DNA of 64,000 nt, from positions 992,001 to 1,056,000 of the forward strand of contig NZ_CP059676.1 in assembly GCF_014069875.1 (NCBI RefSeq), read 5' to 3'. The translations under genes and the position numbers were made by a program. Positions 1 through 8,556 of this stretch are shown piece by piece (the stretch's first letter is position 1; each line of letters begins with the position of its first letter). The notes beneath the pieces were generated by a model. It made no database searches, was not told where the DNA came from, and saw nothing but the letters and a program-made list of their open reading frames with translations. This stretch comes from Flaviflexus equikiangi. Its GTDB lineage: Bacteria; Actinomycetota; Actinomycetes; Actinomycetales; Actinomycetaceae.

Positions 1-2097
1 CGCGAAAGCGCCGTAGAAGCCGGGGATCTCGTTGATTCCCCATGATGCGGGGGCGGGGTCGTGGACGGGGACGAGAGTCATCGGCTCCGTTCCGCGGTTC
101 GTGATCGAGAGGGTTGTGGTCTCAGTCGGCCCGTTGTCCGCGTCGCGCAGGTTGATCTCCGAGGGAGAGATCTGGGTGCCCTCCCAGGCGTTGATGACGG
201 AGCGCAGGATGTTGATCATGCCGGCACCCTGACGGTGGACAGGCTCGGAGAAGGACTCCGCCAGTGTCCACGGGATCGGATCAGCGTTGTTCTGGAGATT
301 CGTCAGAACCTGGGCGGGAGTCAGCTGAGGGCTCGCCTCGAGCAGCAGAGCGGCAGCTCCGGCCACATGCGGGGCGGCCATCGACGTTCCCGACAGGGTT
401 GCGTATCCGGAGCCGTCGTCATCGACCGCGTCGAGCGGGTATGCCGAGTTGATGAGGCCGCCGGGGGCCGTCACCTGCGGCTTGATCGACAGATCAGCGG
501 CAAGGCCGAAGGACGAGAAGTCCGAGATCAGGCCGCCGGTCGCGATGAGGGACACCGTCGTCTGGTCGGTCCACGTGATCGTGGGTGCTTCAGCGTCAGC
601 GATTGCGGCGCGTATCGCGTCGCCGTCGTCCATGGAGATCGTCACCGTCGGGATCGTGATTGACGGATCGCCCTCAACGGTTGCGCTGATCGCTCCGGCC
701 ACGTTGTTGTCGATGATGACACCGGCAGCGCCGGAGTCCTGGGCGGCCTTTGCCTTGTCGTAGAAGGACGTGACGCCGCGGCGGACGAGAACGACCTTGC
801 CCTCGGCTCCCTCGATGGGCACGGCGCCCGTCTCGGAGCCTGCAGGGTAGGCGATGATCTCGAGCTCGGTGTTGTCAGTCGGGGGCTGCGGTGCACCCGT
901 TGCGGGGGAGTAGCCGATGAGGCGATCATCGAGAGCGGACACGGAGAGTGCCTTCGCCTCGGACGCCACATTGTCGGCGGAGGCGACCGAGATCACCTTC
1001 GAGGCGACGGCAGGAGCGCCGCCCGAGAAGATGCCGGAGTCGCCGGAGTTGCCCTGCGAGACCGTCACGACGACGCCCTTGTCGACCAGGTTGTCGGCGG
1101 CGACAGCCGTCGGATAGTTCGGCCACGTCATGAAGGATGCGCCGATCGACATGTTGACGATGTCGGCGCCGTCAGCGGCGGCCCGCTCCATCGCCTCGAT
1201 CATGATCTCGGAGTCAGTCGACCCGTCGCAGCCGAAGACGCGGTAGGCGAGAATGTTGGCCTCGGGCGCGACACCGGCGAAGCCGGCTCCTTCATCGTTG
1301 CCTGCGGCAATGCCGGCAACGTGGGTGCCGTGTCCGCCGCAGTCGTCCGGATTCTCATCCGGTTCGGGGATCGGGTTGTAGTTCGGCGAGCTCGGGTCAG
1401 CATCGTATGCATCGCCCACGAGGTCCCAGCCGCCGATGATGCGGCTGCCGTTGCCGGTGACGGGCGACCAGGGTGTCGTGTCTGATACTCCGGTTCCGCC
1501 GAAGGCGGGATGGTCGATGTCGACGCCGGTGTCGATGATGGCGATGGTCTGACCGGCGCCCTTGTATCCGACCTCCTGGAGGAAGCCTGCCCCTGTCATG
1601 CCGTTCGCGAACGCCATGTCGGGTTCAGCGCCCTGGTCGAATGTCTCGGGGGCGTCGACGATGAGGACGGGGAAGACTGCGGCGACATCGACGCTTTCGC
1701 GCAGCTGGGCGAGTTCGGCATCATCGGCGCTGACGACTGCGCCAGCCCACAGCTGGCTGTAGGACGAGGAGACCTCGATATCGAGGTCGTCGGCTGCGGC
1801 CTGCAGGTCTTGCAGTTCTGCGTTGAGGCGGCTTTGGGTGCCTCCCTGCGAGATGGGGAGGCTACGGAATTCCACGAACCATTCGCCGGTTGCGCGGGAT
1901 CCGAAGGCGGATCCTGCAACTGACGCCTGGGACGTGGACGTGCCTACGAGGACGGATGGGTCGGGATCGTTCAGGGGTTCGATGCTCGGTGCGGCGGCTG
2001 CGGGGACAACAAGTGCCCCAAAGCTGACCGCACCTGCGCCGAGCATGGCGATACAGGTGCGGAATGTTCTCCTGCGGCCCGTAACATGGCTCGTCAT
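1..2097 (-). CDS. Secreted subtilisin-like serine protease (S8) with PA insert, C-terminus cut by window edge
   Basis: An extracellular peptidase of the S8 family, read on the minus strand for 699 codons with no stop before base 1. The start ATG follows a good ribosome site (AAGAGGAGAGC). Residues 1-37 form a signal peptide: an Arg-rich n-region, a hydrophobic core and an AAAA end. A propeptide-like stretch follows. The catalytic triad is intact: Asp189 in AIIDTGVD, His256 in GGHGTHVAG and Ser572 in LSGTSMAAPHVAG, with the oxyanion Asn350 in QGNSG. An insert at about 405-520 looks like a protease-associated (PA) domain, as in Vpr and lactocepin-type subtilases. After the catalytic domain an Fn3-like segment begins and runs off the window, so a wall anchor or further domains cannot be judged. 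The gene stands alone, divergent from the M20 peptidase. The family call is certain; the substrate is unknown, with nutritional proteolysis a reasonable guess. Confidence 0.95.
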   Translation of the reverse strand, partial: MTSHVTGRRRTFRTCIAMLGAGAVSFGALVVPAAAAPSIEPLNDPDPSVLVGTSTSQASVAGSAFGSRATGEWFVEFRSLPISQGGTQSRLNAELQDLQAAADDLDIEVSSSYSQLWAGAVVSADDAELAQLRESVDVAAVFPVLIVDAPETFDQGAEPDMAFANGMTGAGFLQEVGYKGAGQTIAIIDTGVDIDHPAFGGTGVSDTTPWSPVTGNGSRIIGGWDLVGDAYDADPSSPNYNPIPEPDENPDDCGGHGTHVAGIAAGNDEGAGFAGVAPEANILAYRVFGCDGSTDSEIMIEAMERAAADGADIVNMSIGASFMTWPNYPTAVAADNLVDKGVVVTVSQGNSGDSGIFSGGAPAVASKVISVASADNVASEAKALSVSALDDRLIGYSPATGAPQPPTDNTELEIIAYPAGSETGAVPIEGAEGKVVLVRRGVTSFYDKAKAAQDSGAAGVIIDNNVAGAISATVEGDPSITIPTVTISMDDGDAIRAAIADAEAPTITWTDQTTVSLIATGGLISDFSSFGLAADLSIKPQVTAPGGLINSAYPLDAVDDDGSGYATLSGTSMAAPHVAGAAALLLEASPQLTPAQVLTNLQNNADPIPWTLAESFSEPVHRQGAGMINILRSVINAWEGTQISPSEINLRDADNGPTETTTLSITNRGTEPMTLVPVHDPAPASWGINEIPGFYGAFA

Positions 2098-2148
2098 GTG
2101 CTCTCCTCTTGTTGACAACATCGCCGCAACATCGCGACGAAGGTTACT

Positions 2149-2178
2149 AAAGTATGCTCTATATCACCTGGCGTGTCA
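2149..2178 (-). promoter_or_regulatory. Candidate promoter of the subtilase gene
   Basis: On the minus strand a TGACAC -35-like hexamer (2173-2178) lies 18 bases before CATACT (2149-2154), in an unusually AT-rich patch. The distance to the ATG at 2097 leaves a leader of about 45 bases that contains the ribosome site. This is a sequence match only. Confidence 0.35.
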
Positions 2179-2320
2179 TTCGTTCTCACGAATTTGAGAT
2201 CACGGTGCCTGTGGACGCACGGCCGCAAGCACAGGCGGTGAGTCCGTCCGACTGGCACGATTGTCGACCCATCCCCGATTTCCCATGCTGGTCACCGTGG
2301 ACCGCTTTCGGGCTTCACGA

Positions 2321-2332
2321 TAGGGTTTCGCT
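2321..2332 (+). promoter_or_regulatory. Leaderless-type promoter of the M20 peptidase gene
   Basis: TAGGGT (2321-2326) is followed by exactly six bases and then the ATG at 2333. No Shine-Dalgarno sequence is present. This is the spacing expected if transcription starts at the A of the start codon. The 11-base string TTCACGATAGG here also occurs at the poly-Asp gene near 8822. Confidence 0.6.
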
Positions 2333-3652
2333 ATGACTATCGACCCTGCCGCCCTAGATACGTCCGCTGTTGCCGAGCTGTGCGCCGCGCTCATCCGCAT
2401 CGACACGTCGAACTTCGGCGATGATCCGCGGACGAAGCCGGAGCGTCCAGCGGCCGATTTCGTCGTCGACTACCTGCGCGGATACGGCTATGACCCGATC
2501 ATCATCGAGTCCAAGCCCGGACGGGCCAACGTGATCCTTCGAGTGCCGGGATCGAATCCGGACCTGCCAGCCCTTGTCGTGCACGGGCATCTCGACGTCG
2601 TTCCGGCGATACGCGAGGACTGGACCGTCGATCCGTTCGCCGGGATCATCAAGGACGGTTACGTGTGGGGCCGCGGCGCGGTCGACATGAAGAACATGGA
2701 CGCGATGATGCTGACCGTCCTTGGGGATATGAGTGTGCGCGGGTGGCAGCCGGAGCGTGAGCTTATCGTGGCATTCTTCGCCGACGAGGAGGCCGGTGGC
2801 GTGTGGGGTGCCCAGTGGCTCGTCGACCATCATCCCGAGCTGTTCGAGGGAGCAACGGAGGCGATCTCCGAGGTCGGCGGTTATTCCGTGACAGTGGGGG
2901 AGCAGACCGTCTACATGCTTCAGTCGGGGGAGAAGGGCATGAACTGGTTGACCCTGTCGGCCAGCGGCAGGGCCGGCCACGGCTCCCAGGTCAACAACGA
3001 TAATGCGATCACGAAGCTGGCGTCTGCGATCTCCCGCATCGGCGCGAAGGAGTGGCCGCTCCACCTCACCGACACGGTGACTGCCCTCCTCACGCAGGTG
3101 TCCGAACTGACGGGCCTGCCGTTCACGGAAGATCCAGACGATCTTGCCGCTCTGGTGGCGGCCCTGGGGCCGGCTGCGCCGTTCGTGGGCGCCACCTTGC
3201 GAACCCAGGCCAATCCGACACAGCTGTCGGGAGGATACAAGGCGAATGTCATCCCGGGCGTTGCGAGCGCCGTGGTCGACATGAGGCCTATTCCCGGGAC
3301 GGAGGCAGAGGCTCACCAGACGATCGTGGATCTTGCCGGGGAGGGGATCGAGGTCTCTTCTCTCGTGATGACGACGGGCTATGAGGTGCCGTTCGATGCG
3401 CCGATCGTGGGCCGCATGGCGGATGCTCTCCTCGCGGACGACCCGACCGGCATCATCGCTCCCTACCTCCTGTCGGGGGGAACGGACAACAAGTCCCTCA
3501 TGTCTCTCGGCATCACCGGTTACGGCTTCGTGCCGCTGGCACTGCCCGCGGACTACAACTTCTCCGCCATGTTCCACGGCAACGACGAACGCGTTCCCGT
3601 CTCGGCATTGGAGTTCGGGACGCGCGTCCTGGCTCGTTTCCTCGCCAGCTGA
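2333..3652 (+). CDS. M20 family metallopeptidase (dipeptidase / deacylase type)
   Basis: A 439-residue cytoplasmic metal-dependent amidohydrolase of the M20/M25/M40 family. The metal-binding framework is complete: His84/His86 and Asp88 in HGHLDVVPA, bridging Asp118 in GRGAVDMKN, and the Glu152-Glu153 pair in ADEEAGG. The C-terminal GTDNKSL and HGNDERVP segments are also present. The length is normal for the family. Members cleave dipeptides, acylated amino acids or carbamoyl compounds, and the exact substrate cannot be read from the sequence. The start has no ribosome site but sits six bases after a -10 box, suggesting leaderless expression. It is a single gene; a small hairpin (CCTCGCA at 3661, TGCGAGG at 3685) follows its stop and may end transcription. 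Confidence 0.93.
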   Translation: MTIDPAALDTSAVAELCAALIRIDTSNFGDDPRTKPERPAADFVVDYLRGYGYDPIIIESKPGRANVILRVPGSNPDLPALVVHGHLDVVPAIREDWTVDPFAGIIKDGYVWGRGAVDMKNMDAMMLTVLGDMSVRGWQPERELIVAFFADEEAGGVWGAQWLVDHHPELFEGATEAISEVGGYSVTVGEQTVYMLQSGEKGMNWLTLSASGRAGHGSQVNNDNAITKLASAISRIGAKEWPLHLTDTVTALLTQVSELTGLPFTEDPDDLAALVAALGPAAPFVGATLRTQANPTQLSGGYKANVIPGVASAVVDMRPIPGTEAEAHQTIVDLAGEGIEVSSLVMTTGYEVPFDAPIVGRMADALLADDPTGIIAPYLLSGGTDNKSLMSLGITGYGFVPLALPADYNFSAMFHGNDERVPVSALEFGTRVLARFLAS

Positions 3653-3694
3653 GGAGAAAACCTCGCAGATATTCATCCTATGTGTGCGAGGTGC

Positions 3695-3724
3695 TTCACG
3701 GCCCGGATATTGTGATGCTATGCT
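3695..3724 (+). promoter_or_regulatory. Candidate promoter of the sugar operon, with a TTGTG/CACAA inverted repeat
   Basis: TTCACG (3695-3700), an 18-base spacer and TATGCT (3719-3724) precede a leader of about 110 bases. The -10 box lies inside an interrupted palindrome, TTGTG (3710-3714) and CACAA (3727-3731), which could be a repressor or catabolite-control operator. This is inference from sequence only. Confidence 0.4.
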
Positions 3725-3757
3725 GGCACAAACAAAATATTCCATCGGGATGGTCAT

Positions 3758-3800
3758 GAAGGCTCGTTGCAACAGTGTTGCGCGGGCCTTCTTGTCGTTT
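3758..3800 (+). terminator. Leader terminator-like hairpin, possible GlpP-controlled attenuator
   Basis: A hairpin forms between GAAGGCTCGTTGCAAC (3758-3773) and GTTGCGCGGGCCTTC (3777-3791), with one wobble pair and one bulge and a three-base loop. TTGTCGTTT follows. It lies between the candidate promoter and the first gene (start at 3839), so it would stop transcription before the operon unless it is overcome. The second gene encodes a GlpP-type RNA-binding antiterminator, which makes attenuation the natural reading. No competing antiterminator structure was worked out. Confidence 0.55.
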
Positions 3801-3838
3801 CACCAATAATTTTCGGCATATCGCTTCAAGGGAGAAGA

Positions 3839-4633
3839 ATGAAGACACGTAGGATGAACAGAATTTTTGCTGCGGACGGGAAGTCCGTGTCACTCGCTCT
3901 GGATGGTTTCGGCTTCAGCGAGAAGACCGCCGGGGTCGATGCTGCGGCGCGGAAGGTTCCCGAGATGGTCGAGCACGGCCTCGACAACGTTCTCGTCACC
4001 TACGGCCAGGCCCGAAACTTCGCACAGTATTTCACGGGCGCCGGTCTCACTCTCCGGGTGGATACGACGACCGCCGTCTACGACGGCTCGGTCCCGGACA
4101 ACATGCCGGCCTTCGACATCCTGGACGCCGTGAAGCTCGGTGCCGACGGAGTCGTCATCATGAACTTCCCCGGGGCCCACAATGAGCGGGCAACCAACGA
4201 GTTCGCGGCCCGCCTCACACGCCAGTCGGCCGAGTGGAACGTTCCGTTCATGTGCGAAGCCCTGCCCTACGGGTATGCGGTCACCACACCCGAATCTGCC
4301 GACCCGGAGAAGATTGCCACGGCGGCCCGATTCTCGGAGGAGCTCGGCGCCGACATCATCAAGACACGCTTCTCGGGGACCGACAGGGACAGACTGATCG
4401 TCGAGAACTGCACCGTGCCCGTCCTGGCTCTCGGCGGGCCCAAGTCCGATCACGAAACCTATTTCGGATTCGTCGCGCACGTCATGGCGTGCGGAGCGAA
4501 GGGTGTCGCCGTGGGGCGCAACGTCACGCAGGATCCGAAGCCGCTGGCGATGGTGTCCGCCCTCGGTGCGCTCGTCCACGAGGATGCGACGGCAGCGCAG
4601 GCCATGGCGCTCTACACGCAGATCGATGATTGA
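3839..4633 (+). CDS. DhnA/LsrF-type class I aldolase
   Basis: A 264-residue TIM-barrel aldolase of the DeoC/DhnA/LsrF group. These enzymes cleave or thiolyse phosphorylated ketoses through a Schiff base. The likely Schiff-base lysine is Lys175 in GADIIKTRF, with a phosphate-binding segment at LALGGPKSD (about 197-204). The chosen ATG has GGGAG four bases upstream; an in-frame ATG at 3854 is an alternative. The gene opens a five-gene operon and its stop overlaps the start of the GlpP gene. With a sugar kinase downstream, it probably cleaves a phosphorylated ketose to dihydroxyacetone phosphate plus an aldehyde. A role like LsrF in autoinducer-2 breakdown is possible but not shown. Confidence 0.85.
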   Translation: MKTRRMNRIFAADGKSVSLALDGFGFSEKTAGVDAAARKVPEMVEHGLDNVLVTYGQARNFAQYFTGAGLTLRVDTTTAVYDGSVPDNMPAFDILDAVKLGADGVVIMNFPGAHNERATNEFAARLTRQSAEWNVPFMCEALPYGYAVTTPESADPEKIATAARFSEELGADIIKTRFSGTDRDRLIVENCTVPVLALGGPKSDHETYFGFVAHVMACGAKGVAVGRNVTQDPKPLAMVSALGALVHEDATAAQAMALYTQIDD

Positions 4634-5186
4634 GATCCCCGAGCGGACCGTCATCCCCTCCGTCCGCCATCTGAAAGAACTCGAGACCGCACTCGACAGC
4701 ACGTCACCCTACGTGCTTCTCACGAACGTGCACATCGGCAACCTCGAGGCTCTCGCGGCCAAGTGCATCGAAGCCGATCATCGCGTGCTCGTGCACTGTG
4801 ATCTGATCGGCGGCTTCAAGCCGGACAGGGAGGGCATCCGACTCCTCAAGAACATGTTCGGCGTCAGCGGCGTCTTCACCCAGAGCGCCCAGGTTGTCAG
4901 CTATGCCCAGAAGGCCGGCATGCTCGGCATCCTCCGCGTCTTCATCATGGACTCCCGATCCCTCGAGAAGGGCATCCAGATCCTCACCGAGGTCCGGCCC
5001 GACGGCATCGAAGTCCTTCCCGGCGCCCTCGCCCACCGCTACTGGGACGAGTTCGAACCGTTCCGCGAAAGCACCACCCTCATAGCCGGCGGCATGATCG
5101 TCACCGGCAAAGAGCGAGACATGCTCTTCGACCGCGGATACCGCGCCCTCACCGCCAGCAGTCCCGGCCTGTGGGACATGGCCTAA
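4626..5186 (+). CDS. glpP: GlpP family antiterminator regulator
   Basis: A 186-residue protein matching the glycerol-3-phosphate-responsive antiterminator family, including the VHCDLIGGF segment (residues 57-65), the GVFTQS loop and a C-terminal GGMIVTGKE phosphate-binding-like loop. In Bacillus, GlpP with glycerol-3-phosphate lets RNA polymerase pass leader terminators of glp genes. Here it is the second gene, overlapping the aldolase end by 8 bases, in an operon whose leader carries a terminator-like hairpin at 3758-3800; autoregulation by antitermination is therefore likely. The effector could be glycerol-3-phosphate, dihydroxyacetone phosphate or a related compound made by the aldolase. 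No glycerol genes lie nearby, which is unusual for this family. Confidence 0.85.
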   Translation: MIEIPERTVIPSVRHLKELETALDSTSPYVLLTNVHIGNLEALAAKCIEADHRVLVHCDLIGGFKPDREGIRLLKNMFGVSGVFTQSAQVVSYAQKAGMLGILRVFIMDSRSLEKGIQILTEVRPDGIEVLPGALAHRYWDEFEPFRESTTLIAGGMIVTGKERDMLFDRGYRALTASSPGLWDMA

Positions 5187-5218
5187 GCCTCTCTTCCAAC
5201 GACTTAAAGGAGTCAACG

Positions 5219-6763
5219 TTGACGCCTCACTACGTTCTCGGCATCGATAACGGCGGGACGGTCACCAAGGCCGCCCTGTACGATATGGCCGGCAATGTCT
5301 ACGCCATCGCCCAATCCCACCTCGCCACACAGGTCCCACGGCCGTTCTTCACCGAGCGAGACATCGACCAGTTCTGGCAGGCCAACGTCACCGCCATCAG
5401 ACGCGTCCTCGAAACCTCCGGCATCGACCCCACCACCATCGCAGCCCTAGCAGTCACCGGCCACGGCAACGGCATCTACCTCGCACGGAAAGACGGCAGC
5501 GCGCCCCGCCCCGGCGTCGTATCGACCGATACTCGTGCACAGAGCATCGTCGACCAGTGGCTTGCCCACCCGGACTACGACAGGCGTGTCAGGGCGAAGA
5601 CAGGATCGACCGTGTGGGCGGGACAACCGCCCGCCCTGCTCGCCTGGTTCGACCAGCACGAACCGCACCTGTTCGACGACACGGACTACGTCCTTTCCGC
5701 GAAAGACTACATCCGGTTCCGTCTCACCGGACGAGCAGCCATGGAGATCACCGACTCCTGCGCCGTCGGCATGGCCAACGTCGTCACGAAAGAGCCAGAC
5801 GCAGACCTGCTCGACTTCTACGGCATCTCACGATGGCAGGAGAAGATCCCCGAGTTCTGCCGCTCCACCGAGATCGCCGGCCACATCACGGCCGACGCGG
5901 CGGCCGAGACAGGACTCGCCGTCGGAACGCCCGTCGCGGGAGGTGTCATGGACGTCGTCGCGGGCGCCCTCGCGGCTGGCCTGGTCGAAGAGAACGAACT
6001 GACCGTCATCACAGGCACCTGGTCGATCAACGAAGTCCTATCCCGGACCGTCACCGACGAGGGAAAGGTGTGGCTGACCGTGCCCTACCCGATCGAGGAC
6101 ACCTACCTGTTCCTCGACGCCAGCCCGAACGGCGTCGCCAACCTCGACTGGTACATCAACTCCGTCATCCGCCCCGCGCTCGCGGCCTTCGGGCAGGAAC
6201 GGTCGGATGCCGATGTCTTCGCAGCATGCGAGACCATGATCCGGGACGTCACCCCCGACGTGGAGGACCCCTTCTTCCTTCCCTACATCAACGGCACCGA
6301 CATCATCCCCGACGGACGCGCAGGTTTCGTCGGCCTCACGTCCTACCATGACATCCGCCACCAGGTGCGTGCCGTCTACGAGGGCGTCATCTTCTCCCAC
6401 CTCTACCACATCGACCAGCTTCGAACCCACGGGGACTTCGCCGGCCACGCCCGATTCACGGGAGGGGCAGCAAACTCGACGATCTGGCTGCAAATGTTCG
6501 CCGATGCCATCGGCATGCCACTCGATATCGTCGACGCGACAGAGTCCGGCACACTCGGCACCGCCATCTGTTCCGCCGTCGCAGCAGGCCTCTATCCCGA
6601 CGTCCGCGCCGCGGTGTCCGCCATGACATCCGCCCCGCGCACCACAATCCACCCCGATCCCGAGTTCACCGCGCTCTTCCGGGCACGCTACGCGCGCTTC
6701 ATCGCGCACATCGACTCGCTCCGCACACACGAAGGACACCATGCGAATCCTTGCCATCGCTGA
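5219..6763 (+). CDS. FGGY-family carbohydrate kinase (LyxK-like)
   Basis: A 514-residue ATP-dependent sugar kinase. The TTG start is chosen because AAAGGAG lies just before it and the conserved N-terminus begins there. The FGGY N-domain opens with VLGIDNGGTVTKAALYD (phosphate-1 motif); later segments include GVMDVVAGAL, an INGTD segment and GGAANSTIWLQMFAD of the ATP-binding C-domain. Overall it most resembles L-xylulose/3-keto-L-gulonate kinase (LyxK), but related FGGY enzymes act on erythritol, threitol or autoinducer-2 (LsrK), so the substrate is open. It lies 32 bases after glpP and overlaps the next gene by 23 bases, showing tight co-expression. It should make the phosphorylated ketose used by the aldolase. 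Confidence 0.88.
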   Translation: MTPHYVLGIDNGGTVTKAALYDMAGNVYAIAQSHLATQVPRPFFTERDIDQFWQANVTAIRRVLETSGIDPTTIAALAVTGHGNGIYLARKDGSAPRPGVVSTDTRAQSIVDQWLAHPDYDRRVRAKTGSTVWAGQPPALLAWFDQHEPHLFDDTDYVLSAKDYIRFRLTGRAAMEITDSCAVGMANVVTKEPDADLLDFYGISRWQEKIPEFCRSTEIAGHITADAAAETGLAVGTPVAGGVMDVVAGALAAGLVEENELTVITGTWSINEVLSRTVTDEGKVWLTVPYPIEDTYLFLDASPNGVANLDWYINSVIRPALAAFGQERSDADVFAACETMIRDVTPDVEDPFFLPYINGTDIIPDGRAGFVGLTSYHDIRHQVRAVYEGVIFSHLYHIDQLRTHGDFAGHARFTGGAANSTIWLQMFADAIGMPLDIVDATESGTLGTAICSAVAAGLYPDVRAAVSAMTSAPRTTIHPDPEFTALFRARYARFIAHIDSLRTHEGHHANPCHR

Positions 6764-7730
6764 CGCCTACATTCCCCTCGACATGCTGAAGGAGGGCACG
6801 GCCGCTCTCGCCGAGCACGACATCACCTATGTCGAGTGGGAAACCGAATCCATCGAACAGCTCCAAGAAGTCAACCTCCTCGTCGAACAGAACGGCCCCA
6901 ACGGTGTTCCGCTGCCCGACGACATCGCCGAACTCGCCGCACAGTCGGACATCATCATCACCCAATTCGCGCCGATCGGTGCGGAGCTCATAGCCGCCAG
7001 CCCCCACCTCTCGATCATCGGCGTCCTTCGAGGAGGCACCGAGAATGTCGACGCCGAGGCCGCCGAACGCGCCGGCATCACCGTCCTCAACACGGCCGGA
7101 CGCAACGCCCGAGCCGTCGCTGAGTTCACGGTGGGCCTCATCCTCGCAGAGACGCGCAACATCGCCCGCACACATGCGGCGATGCGGAACCACGTCTGGC
7201 TCAAAGACTTCCCGAATGGGGACGCGATCGGGGAGATGGAGGGCCGGACGGTCGGACTCGTCGGAGCCGGCGCCATCGGACAACTCGTCATGAGGTTCCT
7301 TCGCGGGATGGACGTCAACTGCCAGTTCTACGACCCCTACCAGGACAGCGACTACGGGACGAGAGTCGACTCCCTCGAACAGCTCATGGCGACATCCGAT
7401 ATCGTCAGCCTCCACTCGCGCCTCACGAAAGACACCCACCACCTCATCGACCGCCCCATGCTCGAACTCATGAAACCGAATGCGGTGCTCATCAACACGG
7501 CACGGTCCGGACTTGTCGACGAGGCGGCACTCCTCGACGCACTCCGCACCCGCAGCATCCAGGGCGCCGCAATCGACACCTTCGACGAAGAACCACTTCC
7601 CGAAGGCTCGGAATGGATGACGCTCGACAACGTCACCATCACCTCTCACCTCGCAGGATCGACCCGCGACGCCTTCGCCAAGACACCCATCATGCTGAGC
7701 CAGCGAATCCTCGCACACCTCGCGCACTGA
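6741..7730 (+). CDS. D-isomer specific 2-hydroxyacid dehydrogenase
   Basis: A 329-residue NAD(P)-dependent dehydrogenase of the phosphoglycerate/erythronate dehydrogenase superfamily. A Rossmann motif GLVGAGAIGQ lies at about 170-179, followed by the acidic end of beta-2 (FYDPY). The catalytic Arg is in NTARSGLVDE and the Glu in DTFDEEPLP. The final His is less certain: SHLAGST is the likely position. The gene begins inside the end of the kinase gene (23-base overlap). In this operon it could reduce an aldehyde-derived ketoacid or oxidise a sugar acid; serine biosynthesis is unlikely from context and from the absence of an ACT domain. Confidence 0.85.
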   Translation: MRILAIADAYIPLDMLKEGTAALAEHDITYVEWETESIEQLQEVNLLVEQNGPNGVPLPDDIAELAAQSDIIITQFAPIGAELIAASPHLSIIGVLRGGTENVDAEAAERAGITVLNTAGRNARAVAEFTVGLILAETRNIARTHAAMRNHVWLKDFPNGDAIGEMEGRTVGLVGAGAIGQLVMRFLRGMDVNCQFYDPYQDSDYGTRVDSLEQLMATSDIVSLHSRLTKDTHHLIDRPMLELMKPNAVLINTARSGLVDEAALLDALRTRSIQGAAIDTFDEEPLPEGSEWMTLDNVTITSHLAGSTRDAFAKTPIMLSQRILAHLAH

Positions 7731-7749
7731 CAGACAAGGACACACACAA

Positions 7750-8499
7750 GTGGATCTCAAACTCACGGGAAAACGGGTACTCGTCACCGGCGGGGCGTCT
7801 GGAATGGGGGCGGCCCTCGTCAAGACGCTCGTCGACGAAGGGGCCCGAGTCGCCCTCAACTACCGGAGCCGCGCGGAGGACGCACAGGCGCTCGCGGACT
7901 CCCTCGATGGGGATGTCGTTCCCATCCATGCCGATCTCGCTGACCGGGCCCAGGTGATGAACCTGTTCCACGAGTCTGTCGCCGCACTGGGCGGGCTCGA
8001 CATTCTCGTCAACAATGCCGGGCTGTGGTTGACGACGGGAATCGGGGAGGTGACGGAGGACGTGTGGGATCGATCGATCGACGTCAACCTGACCGCCCCC
8101 ATGTTCCTCTCCCAGGAGCTCATCAAGCACTGCACGGGGGAGGGCCGTCCCGGCCGGATCCTCAACATCACGTCCCAGGCAGCATTCAGGGGATCCTCCA
8201 CCGGTCACGTTCCCTACGCGACAGCGAAGGGTGGTCTCGTGACGATGACGCGATCTTTGGCTCGGGAGATGGGAGGCAACGGGATCACCGTCAACTGCCT
8301 CGCGGTCGGCACGATGGAATCGCCCATGATCGCCCAGGCATTGGAGGAGAAGCGAGAGTTCTACGAGTCCCGCATCCCCATCGGATATGTCGCGACCGCA
8401 GACCAGATCGCGGCAGTCGCGGCGTTCCTTGTCTCCGATCAAGCCTCATACATGACGGGCGCCACGGTCGACGTCAGCGGCGGTCAGCTTCTGCACTAG
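7750..8499 (+). CDS. SDR family oxidoreductase
   Basis: A 249-residue classical short-chain dehydrogenase with the cofactor motif TGGASGMG (residues 14-21), NNAG at about 87-90, the Ser of NITSQ and the catalytic YATAK motif near 157-161. The GTG start follows AAGGA. It is the last gene of the sugar operon, 19 bases after the 2-hydroxyacid dehydrogenase. SDRs in polyol operons usually oxidise the polyol to the ketose that the kinase then phosphorylates, so it may act first in the pathway. No transporter is encoded in the operon, so uptake must be provided elsewhere. Confidence 0.88.
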   Translation: MDLKLTGKRVLVTGGASGMGAALVKTLVDEGARVALNYRSRAEDAQALADSLDGDVVPIHADLADRAQVMNLFHESVAALGGLDILVNNAGLWLTTGIGEVTEDVWDRSIDVNLTAPMFLSQELIKHCTGEGRPGRILNITSQAAFRGSSTGHVPYATAKGGLVTMTRSLAREMGGNGITVNCLAVGTMESPMIAQALEEKREFYESRIPIGYVATADQIAAVAAFLVSDQASYMTGATVDVSGGQLLH

Positions 8500-8508
8500 G
8501 AAGCGAGA

Positions 8509-8556
8509 TCTGCGCCGGGCAGGGCTAGGGGCCACACCTGCCCCGCCCGACGCAGA
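8509..8556 (+). terminator. Possible terminator hairpin after the sugar operon
   Basis: TCTGCG (8509-8514) pairs with CGCAGA (8551-8556), continued by GGGC/GCCC and an alternative GGGCAGG/CCTGCCC pairing inside. No T-run follows, so it may be a weak terminator or only a 3' stabilising structure. Confidence 0.4.
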
